Source: Streptomyces sp. S.PNR 29 (lineage in GTDB: Bacteria; Actinomycetota; Actinomycetes; Streptomycetales; Streptomycetaceae). Taken from it: a stretch of DNA of 64,000 bases. Positions 16,378-25,100 of this stretch are shown here, one piece after another (positions within the stretch are counted from its first letter, which is position 1; each line of letters opens with the position of its first letter). Location of the stretch: contig NZ_JANUQM010000003.1 in assembly GCF_030386795.1 (NCBI RefSeq), positions 62,001 to 126,000 of the forward strand, written 5' to 3'. Made by a program: the position numbers and the translations under genes. The notes under the pieces are model-generated. The model did no database searches. It saw only the letters and a program-made list of their open reading frames with translations, and was not told the DNA's origin.

Positions 16378-16560
16378 GACTCCTTCCATGCTCCGCCTAC
16401 CGGGTTAGCTGTCGGGTTCGGGCGGATGGTTCGGAAGGGTTGCCCTACGGCCCGCGCCCCGAAGGGCGGGGTGGGCCGATTCACCCCAAGGTCTCGGTGG
16501 GTCCCCGGCTCCGGCTGCCGTGCGGGCGCGCCGGACTCGGCGGAGGCCGTGCGGCCCGGC
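16378..16560 (-). promoter_or_regulatory. c-di-AMP riboswitch (ydaO-yuaA class)
   Basis: Immediately upstream of the NlpC/P60 gene, the minus strand carries the hallmark segments of Streptomyces ydaO elements: GGGGACCCACCGA, TTGGGGTGAATCGG, the hairpin CCCCGCCCTTCGGGGCG, CCGTAGGGCAACCCTTCCG, GAACCATCCGCCCGAACCC, and GACAGCTAACCCGGTAGGCG just before GGAAGGAG. This class binds c-di-AMP and normally lowers expression of wall hydrolases when the signal is high. The 5' limit is approximate. Confidence 0.92.
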
Positions 16561-16637
16561 GACGTTCGCCGGTGGGGGTCGTACGGCCTGCCGGAACGGT
16601 AGCCAACTCGTGTGGCCGCTGTGAAGGTTGGTGGGCG

Positions 16638-16671
16638 ATATGCCCGATACATTTTCGTGACCTTGGCATAT
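16638..16671. promoter_or_regulatory. 7-bp inverted repeat upstream of riboswitch
   Basis: ATATGCC at 16638-16644 and GGCATAT at 16665-16671, 20 bp apart, in an A/T-rich stretch upstream of the riboswitch. It is likely within the promoter of the NlpC/P60 gene; no regulator is assigned. Confidence 0.35.
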
Positions 16672-16851
16672 TTGTCGCTCACGGTGACCTGTTGGAAGTG
16701 ATCTGTTGCTTCCGGGGCGCGATGGGGCTGGTCACGGCATGTGGCGGAGCGGTCGTGGAGGGTGAGCGGGTGACGGGCCGGGCTTGTGCCGGCCGGGAAG
16801 TTCTCAGGGCGGCGGCGGGCTGTCAGTGGGGCGCCCTAGACTCGGAGAGCG

Positions 16852-19329
16852 ATGAGCAGCCTCTTTGACGACAGCTTCCTGGCGGACCTCAAGGCCCCGC
16901 GGGGCCACGAGGAAGAACCCCCGCCGCCGCCCGAGGACGATCATGTACCGGAGCCGATTCCGGACGATCTGTTCGGCGGGAAGTTCGACGTGCCACCGGA
17001 CCGGGACGCGTACTACCGCGACGGCGCCCCCCGCCCCGTGACGGACCCGGCCGCTCTTCTGGAGGGACTGAACGACAACCAGCGCGCCGCCGTCGTCCAC
17101 TCCGGCTCCCCGCTGCTCATCGTGGCCGGCGCCGGCTCCGGCAAGACCCGCGTGCTCACCCACCGCATCGCCCACCTGCTGGCCGAGCGGGACGTGCACC
17201 CGGGCCAGATCCTCGCGATCACCTTCACCAACAAGGCCGCGGGCGAGATGAAGGAGCGCGTCGAGCAGCTCGTCGGCCCGCGGGCCCACGCGATGTGGGT
17301 GATGACCTTCCACAGCGCGTGCGTGCGCATCCTGCGCAGGGAGTCGAAGAGGCTCGGCTTCACCTCGTCCTTCTCGATCTACGACGCCGCCGACTCCAAG
17401 CGCCTGATGGCCCTGGTCTGCCGAGACCTGGAGCTCGACCCCAAGCGCTTCCCGCCCAAGTCCTTCAGCGCCAAGATCTCCAACCTGAAGAACGAGCTGA
17501 TCGACGAGGAGGACTTCGCCGCACAGGCCTCCGACGGCTTCGAGAAGACCCTCGCCCAGGCCTACGCCCTGTACCAGTCGCGGCTGCGCGAGGCGAACGC
17601 CCTCGACTTCGACGACCTGATCATGACGACGGTCAACCTGCTGCGCGCCTTCCCGGACGTCGCCGAGCACTACCGCCGCCGCTTCCGCCACGTCCTCGTG
17701 GACGAGTACCAGGACACCAACCACGCGCAGTACGCCCTTGTGCGTGAACTCGTCGGCACCGCGGAACACCCCGTGGACGTGCCGCCCGGCCCGGACGACA
17801 TCCCGCCCGCCGAGCTCTGCGTGGTGGGTGACGCCGACCAGTCGATCTACGCCTTCCGCGGCGCGACCATCCGCAACATCCTCCAGTTCGAGGAGGACTA
17901 CCCGGACGCGACGACGATCCTGCTGGAGCAGAACTACCGCTCCACCCAGACGATCCTGAGCGCTGCCAACGCCGTCATCGAGCGCAACGAGTCCCGACGC
18001 CCCAAGAACCTGTGGACCAACGCGGGCGCCGGCGCGCTGATCACCGGGTATGTCGCCGACACCGAGCACGACGAGGCGCAGTTCGTCGCCGACGAGATAG
18101 ACCGTCTGACGGACGCGGGCCAGGCGAAGGCCGGTGACGTAGCCGTCTTCTACCGCACCAACGCCCAGTCCCGTGTCTTCGAAGAGGTCTTCATCCGCGT
18201 CGGCCTGCCCTACAAGGTCGTCGGCGGTGTCCGCTTCTACGAGCGCAAGGAGGTCCGGGACGTCCTGGCCTACCTGCGGGTGCTGGCCAACCCGGAGGAC
18301 TCGGTGCCGCTGCGCCGCATCCTCAACGTCCCGAAGCGGGGCATCGGTGACCGTGCCGAGGCCATGATCGACGCCCTCTCCCAGCGGGAGAAGATCAGCT
18401 TCCCGCAGGCCCTGAAGCGCGTCGACGAGGCGTACGGCATGGCCGCGCGCTCGGCGAACGCCGTGAAGCGGTTCAACACGCTGATGGAGGACCTCCGTAC
18501 GATCGTCGAGTCCGGCGCGGGACCGGCGACCGTGCTGGAGGCCGTGCTCGAACGCACCGGCTACCTCGCCGAGTTGCAGGCCTCCACCGACCCGCAGGAC
18601 GAGACCCGGATCGAGAACCTCCGGGAACTCGCCGCCGTGGCCCTGGAGTTCGAGCAGGCCCGCAGTGAGGACAACCCCGGCACCCTCGCCGAGTTCCTGG
18701 AGCAGGTCGCCCTCGTCGCCGACTCGGACGAGATCCCCGACGAGGAGGGCGACGGCGTCATCACCCTGATGACCCTGCACACCGCCAAGGGCCTTGAGTT
18801 CCCGGTCGTCTTCCTGACCGGCATGGAGGACGGCGTCTTCCCGCACATGCGCGCCCTCGGGCAGACCAAGGAGCTGGAGGAGGAGCGGCGCCTGGCGTAC
18901 GTAGGCATCACGCGCGCGCGGGAGCGGCTGTATCTCACGCGGTCGACGATGCGCAGCGCCTGGGGGCAGCCGTCGTACAACCCGCCCTCACGCTTCCTGG
19001 AGGAGATCCCGCCCGCCCACGTGGAGTGGAAGCGCACCGGAGCGAGCGCGTCCCCGCCCTCCAGGGCGGTCTCGGGTGTGGCGGCCTCACTGTCGTCGTC
19101 CCGCTCCCGCTCGTCGGCGTCGGGCGCGTCGGGCTTCGCCACGAGCCGGTCCTCGGAGAAGCCGGTGGTCGCGCTGGCGGTCGGGGACCGGGTCACGCAC
19201 GACCAGTTCGGGCTCGGGACCGTGGTCGCGGTGAAGGGCACCGGCAGCAACGCCGAGGCGACGATCGACTTCGGGGACGCGAAGCCGAAGCGGCTGCTGC
19301 TGCGGTACGCGCCGGTGGAGAAGCTGTAG
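16852..19329 (+). CDS. pcrA: ATP-dependent DNA helicase PcrA/UvrD
   Basis: 825 residues, a superfamily 1A helicase that unwinds DNA 3'-5' in nucleotide excision repair, removal of RecA filaments and plasmid replication. Walker A is GAGSGKT at 93-99. Later motifs include ITFTNKAAGEM, the Walker B stretch LVDEYQDTN, GDADQSIYAFRGA, QNYRST and, near the end, TLHTAKGLEFPVVF and YVGITRARERL. The last ~55 residues (VGDRVTHDQFGLGTVV) are the Tudor-like RNA-polymerase-binding domain found in PcrA. An acidic Pro-rich 60-residue N-terminal extension is typical of actinobacterial members. ATG at 16852. It converges with the M23 peptidase gene. Confidence 0.97.
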   Translation: MSSLFDDSFLADLKAPRGHEEEPPPPPEDDHVPEPIPDDLFGGKFDVPPDRDAYYRDGAPRPVTDPAALLEGLNDNQRAAVVHSGSPLLIVAGAGSGKTRVLTHRIAHLLAERDVHPGQILAITFTNKAAGEMKERVEQLVGPRAHAMWVMTFHSACVRILRRESKRLGFTSSFSIYDAADSKRLMALVCRDLELDPKRFPPKSFSAKISNLKNELIDEEDFAAQASDGFEKTLAQAYALYQSRLREANALDFDDLIMTTVNLLRAFPDVAEHYRRRFRHVLVDEYQDTNHAQYALVRELVGTAEHPVDVPPGPDDIPPAELCVVGDADQSIYAFRGATIRNILQFEEDYPDATTILLEQNYRSTQTILSAANAVIERNESRRPKNLWTNAGAGALITGYVADTEHDEAQFVADEIDRLTDAGQAKAGDVAVFYRTNAQSRVFEEVFIRVGLPYKVVGGVRFYERKEVRDVLAYLRVLANPEDSVPLRRILNVPKRGIGDRAEAMIDALSQREKISFPQALKRVDEAYGMAARSANAVKRFNTLMEDLRTIVESGAGPATVLEAVLERTGYLAELQASTDPQDETRIENLRELAAVALEFEQARSEDNPGTLAEFLEQVALVADSDEIPDEEGDGVITLMTLHTAKGLEFPVVFLTGMEDGVFPHMRALGQTKELEEERRLAYVGITRARERLYLTRSTMRSAWGQPSYNPPSRFLEEIPPAHVEWKRTGASASPPSRAVSGVAASLSSSRSRSSASGASGFATSRSSEKPVVALAVGDRVTHDQFGLGTVVAVKGTGSNAEATIDFGDAKPKRLLLRYAPVEKL

Positions 19330-19342
19330 TTCGGTGACGTGA

Positions 19343-19365
19343 GCCCCCCGCTGATCGGCGGGGGC
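19343..19365. terminator. Hairpin between convergent pcrA and M23 genes
   Basis: GCCCCC (19343-19348) pairs with GGGGGC (19360-19365) around an 11-nt loop that can extend the stem imperfectly. Its position between two facing stop codons suggests bidirectional termination. Confidence 0.5.
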
Positions 19366-19376
19366 CTGCCGGGACG

Positions 19377-20915
19377 TTACGTCGGGTCGAGGCCGTGGCT
19401 GCGCAGCCAGGGCAGCGGGTCGATCGCCGAGCCACCGCCGGGCCGTACCTCGAAGTGCAGGTGCGGGCCGGTCGAGTTGCCCGAGTTGCCGGAGTACGCG
19501 ATCGGCTGGCCGGCCTTCACGGTCGTACCGGAGGCGACCCGGTAGCTGGAGAGGTGGCAGTACCACGTCTCCGTACCGTCCTTCGCGGTCACGATCATCA
19601 TGTTGCCGTAGGCGACGTTGTACTGCGTACGGACGGTGCCGTCGGTCGCGGCCATCACCGTCGTGCCGTACGAGACGGGGAAGTCGATGCCTGTGTGCTG
19701 GGACATCCAGTTGATGCCGGACTGGCCGAAGTAGGCGCTGAGCCCGTGCTGGGCGACCGGCACGGCGTATTTCGGGCGCAGGCGCTCCTTGCGGGCCGCT
19801 TCCGCCGCCGCTCGCTTCTTCTCGGCCTCCTGCTGGGCCTTGAGGTCGATGCGTTCCTGTGTCCGGCTGGCCCGGTCGGCGAAGTCGTCGGCGCCCGCGG
19901 AGAGACTTTCGAGCTGGGTGTCCAGCTTGCTGTTGGCGGTGGACGGCTGCACCGGCGGTGCGTCCGCCGCGAGCGTCGAGGCGTCCGTGCTGTCGTCGGT
20001 GAAGCTGCCGACGGACGCGGCGGCGATCCCCGCGACACCCATCACGCAGGCCGAGGGAACGGCGATGGTCAGCAGCGCGGAGCGCTTGGCGGGTGGGCGG
20101 CGGCGGGAACGGGACGACCGGGAGGCCGCGCGCGGGGCCGGGGCGGCCTCTTCCTGGCCGTCGAGGAGTGGCGCCACGGCGGGCATCTCGCCGGTGGAGG
20201 CCAACTCGCTGTCGTCCGGGCGGGCCTGGTCATAGGTGGTGACGTGGTCGTACGAGGTGTGGTCGTCGTACGCGGCCGGTTCGCCGTAGTCGGCCTGCTC
20301 CGCCTGCTCGAAGACCGCGGTGCCCGGCTGGCCGAAGGATTCGCCTGGGGACTCGTACTCGTCGGCAGGCTGGTGGGTGCCGCCGGACGCGCCGTCGGAG
20401 TTCCACTGCGTGGCGTCGTAGGCGCCGGTGTCGAAGGTCTGCGTGCCCCAGTCCCACTGCTGGGTCTGGTCGGCCGGATTGCCGGACTGGTCGGGCTGGA
20501 GCCAGGCGTTCGCGTCCCACTGGCCGGTGGCGTCCGGGCTGGTGGCCTGGTGCGGGATGACGGACAGCGGCTGGTGGTCGTGCGTCCAGGAGGTCGTGTC
20601 GTAGGCGCCGGTGTCGTAGGCGGCGTGGTGGTGGGCCGCGTAGGCGTCGTAGTTCAGGGTCTCCTGGCTGCCGGTGGCCCATTGGCCGGTGTCGTACGAG
20701 CCCGTGTTCTGGCTCGGGAGGCTGCCGAAGAGGGGGTCCGTCTCGAAGGCCGCCGTCGCGTGGCCGCCCGCGTCGAATCCGGTGGTGTCGTAGCCGCCGT
20801 ATGTGGTGAAGTCGCCGTACTGGGCTTCCTGGGTGCCGTACGACGCGTAGTGCGCCGAGGCGGCGTCGGAAGCCGGAGCCGGGGTCATGGTCCCCGACGG
20901 GTGACGGTCGTTCAC
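19377..20915 (-). CDS. M23 family metallopeptidase with long disordered N-terminus
   Basis: 512 residues from GTG at 20915 (purine-rich AGAGAAG upstream). Residues 1-~265 are a low-complexity region rich in Tyr, Asp, Gly, Gln, Thr and Ala with recurring YDTGAYD/TGQWD units. A basic stretch and one membrane helix follow (~278-298, LLTIAVPSACVMGVAGIAAA), then a coiled coil (RTQERIDLKAQQEAEKKRA) and a LytM/M23 domain with HTGIDFP (~405) and HLHFE (~484), the Zn2+ ligands. The arrangement puts the peptidase outside and the Tyr/Gly-rich tail in the cytoplasm. It cleaves or, if inactive, regulates cleavage of peptidoglycan cross-bridges. Confidence 0.88.
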   Translation of the reverse strand: MNDRHPSGTMTPAPASDAASAHYASYGTQEAQYGDFTTYGGYDTTGFDAGGHATAAFETDPLFGSLPSQNTGSYDTGQWATGSQETLNYDAYAAHHHAAYDTGAYDTTSWTHDHQPLSVIPHQATSPDATGQWDANAWLQPDQSGNPADQTQQWDWGTQTFDTGAYDATQWNSDGASGGTHQPADEYESPGESFGQPGTAVFEQAEQADYGEPAAYDDHTSYDHVTTYDQARPDDSELASTGEMPAVAPLLDGQEEAAPAPRAASRSSRSRRRPPAKRSALLTIAVPSACVMGVAGIAAASVGSFTDDSTDASTLAADAPPVQPSTANSKLDTQLESLSAGADDFADRASRTQERIDLKAQQEAEKKRAAAEAARKERLRPKYAVPVAQHGLSAYFGQSGINWMSQHTGIDFPVSYGTTVMAATDGTVRTQYNVAYGNMMIVTAKDGTETWYCHLSSYRVASGTTVKAGQPIAYSGNSGNSTGPHLHFEVRPGGGSAIDPLPWLRSHGLDPT

Positions 20916-21163
20916 CAACTTCTCTTTCGCCTCGACAACAGGGGCTGCCAGAGCAGTGCGGCGACTGTACCCGGCGGTACGCGGGCACGACAATCTTCGG
21001 CGGGTTTCGTGCGCGCAGGAAAAGGGCAATCGGCCGTGTTTCGGGGGAGTGCGGGCGCGAGTTTGGCCTTGTGTTCGAAGATTGTTCGATTTTGGTCGGG
21101 TGTCGGGGCGCTGTGGGCCGGCGGTGACGGGGTGGTTTTCGCGCCGCCCCGCTCATCCCGCCG

Positions 21164-22069
21164 TCATGCGACGGTCAGTCCGTCGGCGTGATCGGCGGAC
21201 CCGGTTTCCGTCCCGGGCGTGTCGAGGGCCTGCCGTATCCCGGCCGCGACGGCGGGGTGTACGGGCAGGGCGAGATGGCCGATCCCCGTGACCTGCACGT
21301 TCTGCACTTTCAGGTCGGGGTGGTCGATGCAGGCCGACTCCAACGGGTCCATCACGCGGTCGAGGTCGCTCCAGAAGCTCACGAACTGCGTACGGCAGCC
21401 GGGCGCGGGCTGGGTCAGTTCCTCGATCACGGGGGAGTCGGGGCGCATCTGGCGCACGATCGGGTGCGCGTTCGCCAGCGGCGCCACCCGGGTGCCGGCA
21501 TGCGGGGTGCCCAGCGTCACCAGTGTCCGGACGCGGGCGTCTCCACCGAGCCGCTGCACGTAGTACCGCGCGATCAGCCCGCCCAGGCTGTGCCCGACGA
21601 CATCGACCTGCTCGTAGCCCGTGCGCTCGCACATCTCCTCTATGTGCCGGCCGAGCAACTCGGCCGCGGTGCGGATGTCGCAGGTCAGCGGCGAGTAGTT
21701 GAGCGACTCGATCTGCTGCCTGCCGTGCTGGGCGAGGCTGCGGCGCAGCAGGACGAAGACCGAACGGTTGTCGATGAAGCCGTGCAGCAGAACGACCGGG
21801 GGCTTCGCCTGGGCCGGCAGCCGGGCGGTGTCGGCGGGGTGCGGGGAGTCCGGTGACTCCAGGAGGTCCGGTGAGCTCGGCGAGGGGGGCGTGGGGGTGG
21901 GCCGGCGCTCATTGGTGATGCCGGAGGGATAGAGGAGCAGGTGCCCCGCGAGGATCGCGAACTCCAGTGCGGTCGCTTTCAGAAGGGCCAGGGACAGGCC
22001 TGCCAGTCGGCTCGGGAGGAGGCGCTGGCAGAACGGCAGGAAGGGCAGAGCCGCCCTGGTGACCTTCAT
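21164..22069 (-). CDS. Alpha/beta-hydrolase lipase
   Basis: 301 residues from ATG at 22069 (AGGAGG 9 nt upstream). A hydrophobic segment near residues 18-45 (LAGLSLALLKATALEFAILAGHLLL) is probably an uncleaved membrane anchor or signal sequence. The hydrolase core has the oxyanion motif PVVLLHGFIDN, the nucleophile elbow GHSLGG (with the Ser), and a late His in GIGHLALPVHP; the substrate-side segment LGTPHAGT is typical of bacterial triacylglycerol lipases and PGAP1-like esterases. The substrate is unknown. It is transcribed alone. Confidence 0.88.
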   Translation of the reverse strand: MKVTRAALPFLPFCQRLLPSRLAGLSLALLKATALEFAILAGHLLLYPSGITNERRPTPTPPSPSSPDLLESPDSPHPADTARLPAQAKPPVVLLHGFIDNRSVFVLLRRSLAQHGRQQIESLNYSPLTCDIRTAAELLGRHIEEMCERTGYEQVDVVGHSLGGLIARYYVQRLGGDARVRTLVTLGTPHAGTRVAPLANAHPIVRQMRPDSPVIEELTQPAPGCRTQFVSFWSDLDRVMDPLESACIDHPDLKVQNVQVTGIGHLALPVHPAVAAGIRQALDTPGTETGSADHADGLTVA

Positions 22070-22699
22070 TGGCCGACCTCCTGTCGGCACGCGGTGGAAC
22101 TCCTCTGTTCCCCGTGTGCCCTCATGGAGAGCCGTGACACCAGATGCTGGATGGGGCATACGCGAGTAACGTGGGACAAGACTGGCGAGTGGCGCATGTG
22201 ACGCCGGTGCTGCGAGGAGGGGCCCTGTCGGTGTGCCGATGAGAGGGTCCCCGCCGTCGTGTGCCCTGCCTGCCCTACGTGCCCCGCGCGCCCTCGTCGC
22301 GGCTCTCCTTGCGCGTGTCCCTGCCGTGGCCCCGGGTGCCGCGGGGTGTGCGGCGCGTGGGCCGCGGAAGCTCGGAACGGTGCGCGGCGAACGTGTCCCA
22401 TTGTGTGATTTCCCCCTCGGTATCCACCGCGAAACTGCCGGTTGCGGGATGCTGGAGATAACGTTCGTTCACTTCCCCGGGACGGTGTGGTGCGGGGGTT
22501 CCGTGCTGTGGCGGCGCATCCGGTGCGGCGGGTGGTGGAATGTGACGTACGCGCGGACCGCGTGCCGCGCTGCTCTTGTATGGCGTGCGTGTCGCGCATC
22601 GCGTGCTCGATGTGTGTGATCTGCGTGGCATGTACGACATGAGTGATGTGTGCGGTACTTGTCGGTACGGATGGATGTAGTCGCTTCATGGAGGCAGTG
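22070..22699. other. 630-bp intergenic region
   Basis: Between the divergent lipase and icmB. The part nearest the lipase (22070-22250) presumably holds its promoter. The stretch 22380-22640 has an unusually low G+C content with many TGTG/TGCGT runs and is probably non-coding. Open frames on both strands lack family features and ribosome sites. No RNA gene recognised. Confidence 0.4.
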
Positions 22700-23116
<417 letters not shown>

Positions 23117-23204
23117 GTGGGCTGTCCGGGGACGTTGAGGGACGGGGTCGTGGCGGTGTGACGAGCCCGCCACAGGGCAGGCGCGGCGGCCACCTCGGCC
23201 GACG

Positions 23205-24836
23205 TCAGCTCGCTGGTGCCGCCCTCAACTCCTCGGCCATCGCCGCGCGCAGACGCAATGTCGTGACCAGGCGCTGGAAGGCCTCCGCCCAGTACCCGCC
23301 CGCTCCCGGCGACGCGTCCTCCGGTTCGTCCGGTATCGCCAGCAGACCGTCGAGCCGGCTCGCTTCGGAGGGAGCGAGGCAGCGTTCGGCCAGGCCCATG
23401 ACTCCGCTGAAGCTCCATGGGTAACTCCCCGCGTCACGCGCGATGTTGAGCGCGTCCACGACCGCTCGCCCCAGGGGCGCGGCCCACGGCACCGCACACA
23501 CTCCGAGCAGCTGGAACGCCTCGGACAGTCCGTGCGTCGCTATGAACCCGGCCACCCACTCCGCTCGTTCCCCTGCGTCCAGCGTGCCGAGCAGCTTCGC
23601 CCGCTCGGCCAGGGACACCGCCCCCGGACCACCGGCCTCGGCTGCCGTGGGCGTCCCGAGCAACGCCCGCGCCCAGTCGGCGTCCCGCTGCCGTACCGCC
23701 GCCCGGCACCACGCCGCGTGCAGCTCGCCCCGCCAGTCGTCCGCCACCGGCAGCGCGACGATCTCCTGGGGCGTCCGCCCGCCGAGCCGCCCGCGCCAGG
23801 TGCCGAGCGGTGCCGCCTCCACCAACTGGCCGAGCCACCACGACCGTTCACCTCGACCCGCAGGAGCTTTGGGTACGACGCCGTCACGCTCCATGTCGGC
23901 GTCGCACTCGTGCGGCGCCTCCACGGTGATCGTCGGTGCGTTCCCGGTGTGGTCGACGGCCACGCACGCCGAGGCCCGGACCGCCATCCGGGCGGCGAGC
24001 GCCGACCCGGGCAGCGCGGACAGCAGCTCCGCCGCCGTCGCCCGCACGTTGCGGCTCCGGTCGGTGAGTGCCTGCTCCAGGAACGGCTCGTCCTGCGGCC
24101 CCAGCCCCGTCCGCAGCGAGTCTAGGAACATCAGCCGGTCCTCGGCCCGCTCCGACGCCCAGGTGGTGGCGAGCAGTTCGCGCGCGGCGGCGGGCTCACG
24201 GGCGCGGATGGCGGAGAGGAGGGCGACCCGCTCCGCGAAGAGACCCTCCTGCCAGAGCCGGTGCACCTTCTCCGTGTCCTCGGGACGCGGCACCGCCGTG
24301 CCCCCGCCCGGCGTCGCACGCAGGGCGAACCGCCAGTCCGGGTTCAGCCGGGCGAGCCACAGCGCGCGCGGCCCGGCGAAGGTCAGCACCGCCGGCCGCA
24401 GATCAGTCCGCCCCCGTGCCGCGTCCAGCAGCGCGGGCAGCGCCTGCGGCGGAGCCGCGTAACCGTGGGCGTTGGCCGCCGAGAGCCACTGGGGCAGCAG
24501 CTCCATCAGGTCCGGTGTCGTGCCCCTGCGACCCCCGCCCGCCGTGCCGGGGCGGTCGGCCAGCAGCATCGCGAGTCTGCGGGCGGCCGCGGCCGGCAGG
24601 GGCGGGCGCGGGTCCTCGGGAGCCGGCGCCGGACGCTCCGCCGCCGGCGCCGGCCGCAGTCCGGCACGCCTCCGTACGGTCTCCGCGGCCGCCGCGTCCA
24701 GCAGGGCCACCGGTGCTTCCCGGCCCGGCTCGCAGTTCGGGGGCGTACGCCGCGCCGTGCCGAGCAGGGCCGCGGTGACGAGCTCCTCCCAGGCGCCCGG
24801 CGCGGGCGTGTCCGCGGGTGCGGAGGTCCTGGTCAT
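23205..24836 (-). CDS. DUF5691 family protein
   Basis: 543 residues from ATG at 24836 (AAAGGAA upstream). An N-terminal segment (WEELVTAALLGTARRTP) and helical repeats through the middle (for example FLEQALTDRSRNVRATAAELLSALPG) suggest a HEAT-like alpha-solenoid, with no catalytic motif visible. It lies 264 bp downstream of the SWIM gene on the same strand and opposite the MoxR-DUF5682-VWA arm. Proteins of this family recur in that neighbourhood, so it is inferred to be a structural or adaptor component of the same ATPase module. Function unknown. Confidence 0.75.
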   Translation of the reverse strand: MTRTSAPADTPAPGAWEELVTAALLGTARRTPPNCEPGREAPVALLDAAAAETVRRRAGLRPAPAAERPAPAPEDPRPPLPAAAARRLAMLLADRPGTAGGGRRGTTPDLMELLPQWLSAANAHGYAAPPQALPALLDAARGRTDLRPAVLTFAGPRALWLARLNPDWRFALRATPGGGTAVPRPEDTEKVHRLWQEGLFAERVALLSAIRAREPAAARELLATTWASERAEDRLMFLDSLRTGLGPQDEPFLEQALTDRSRNVRATAAELLSALPGSALAARMAVRASACVAVDHTGNAPTITVEAPHECDADMERDGVVPKAPAGRGERSWWLGQLVEAAPLGTWRGRLGGRTPQEIVALPVADDWRGELHAAWCRAAVRQRDADWARALLGTPTAAEAGGPGAVSLAERAKLLGTLDAGERAEWVAGFIATHGLSEAFQLLGVCAVPWAAPLGRAVVDALNIARDAGSYPWSFSGVMGLAERCLAPSEASRLDGLLAIPDEPEDASPGAGGYWAEAFQRLVTTLRLRAAMAEELRAAPAS

Positions 24837-24851
24837 GCGGTTCCTTTCCGT

Positions 24852-24931
24852 TGGGTGCCTGGGTGCCTGGGTGCCTGGGTGCCTGGGTGCTTGGGTGCTT
24901 GGGTGTCTGCGTACCTGGGTGCGTGGGTGCC
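24852..24931. repeat. Tandem array of ten 8-bp units
   Basis: Ten consecutive 8-bp units of TGGGTGCC (four exact, the rest with one to three changes such as TGGGTGCT) fill 24852-24931. They lie just upstream of the DUF5691 start, inside the presumed SWIM-DUF5691 transcript. Confidence 0.9.
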
Positions 24932-25100
24932 TGAGGTGGCTGGTCCGGGGTGGCTGTGGTGCCTGGGGTGGCTCACGGCTCACCCGGTTCTGGGCCCGTG
25001 GGCCCGGAGGGCGTACCCGGGCGGCGTCCGGGGTGTGCCGGGGCCAGGGCGTACGCGGGTGGTGTCCTGAGGTGCCCGGGCCCGTGGGCGGGGCGTCGGC

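Noticed and set aside
22233..22640. Open frames on both strands in the lipase-icmB gap
   Set aside because: Composition is unlike neighbouring genes, there are no ribosome sites and no recognisable domains.
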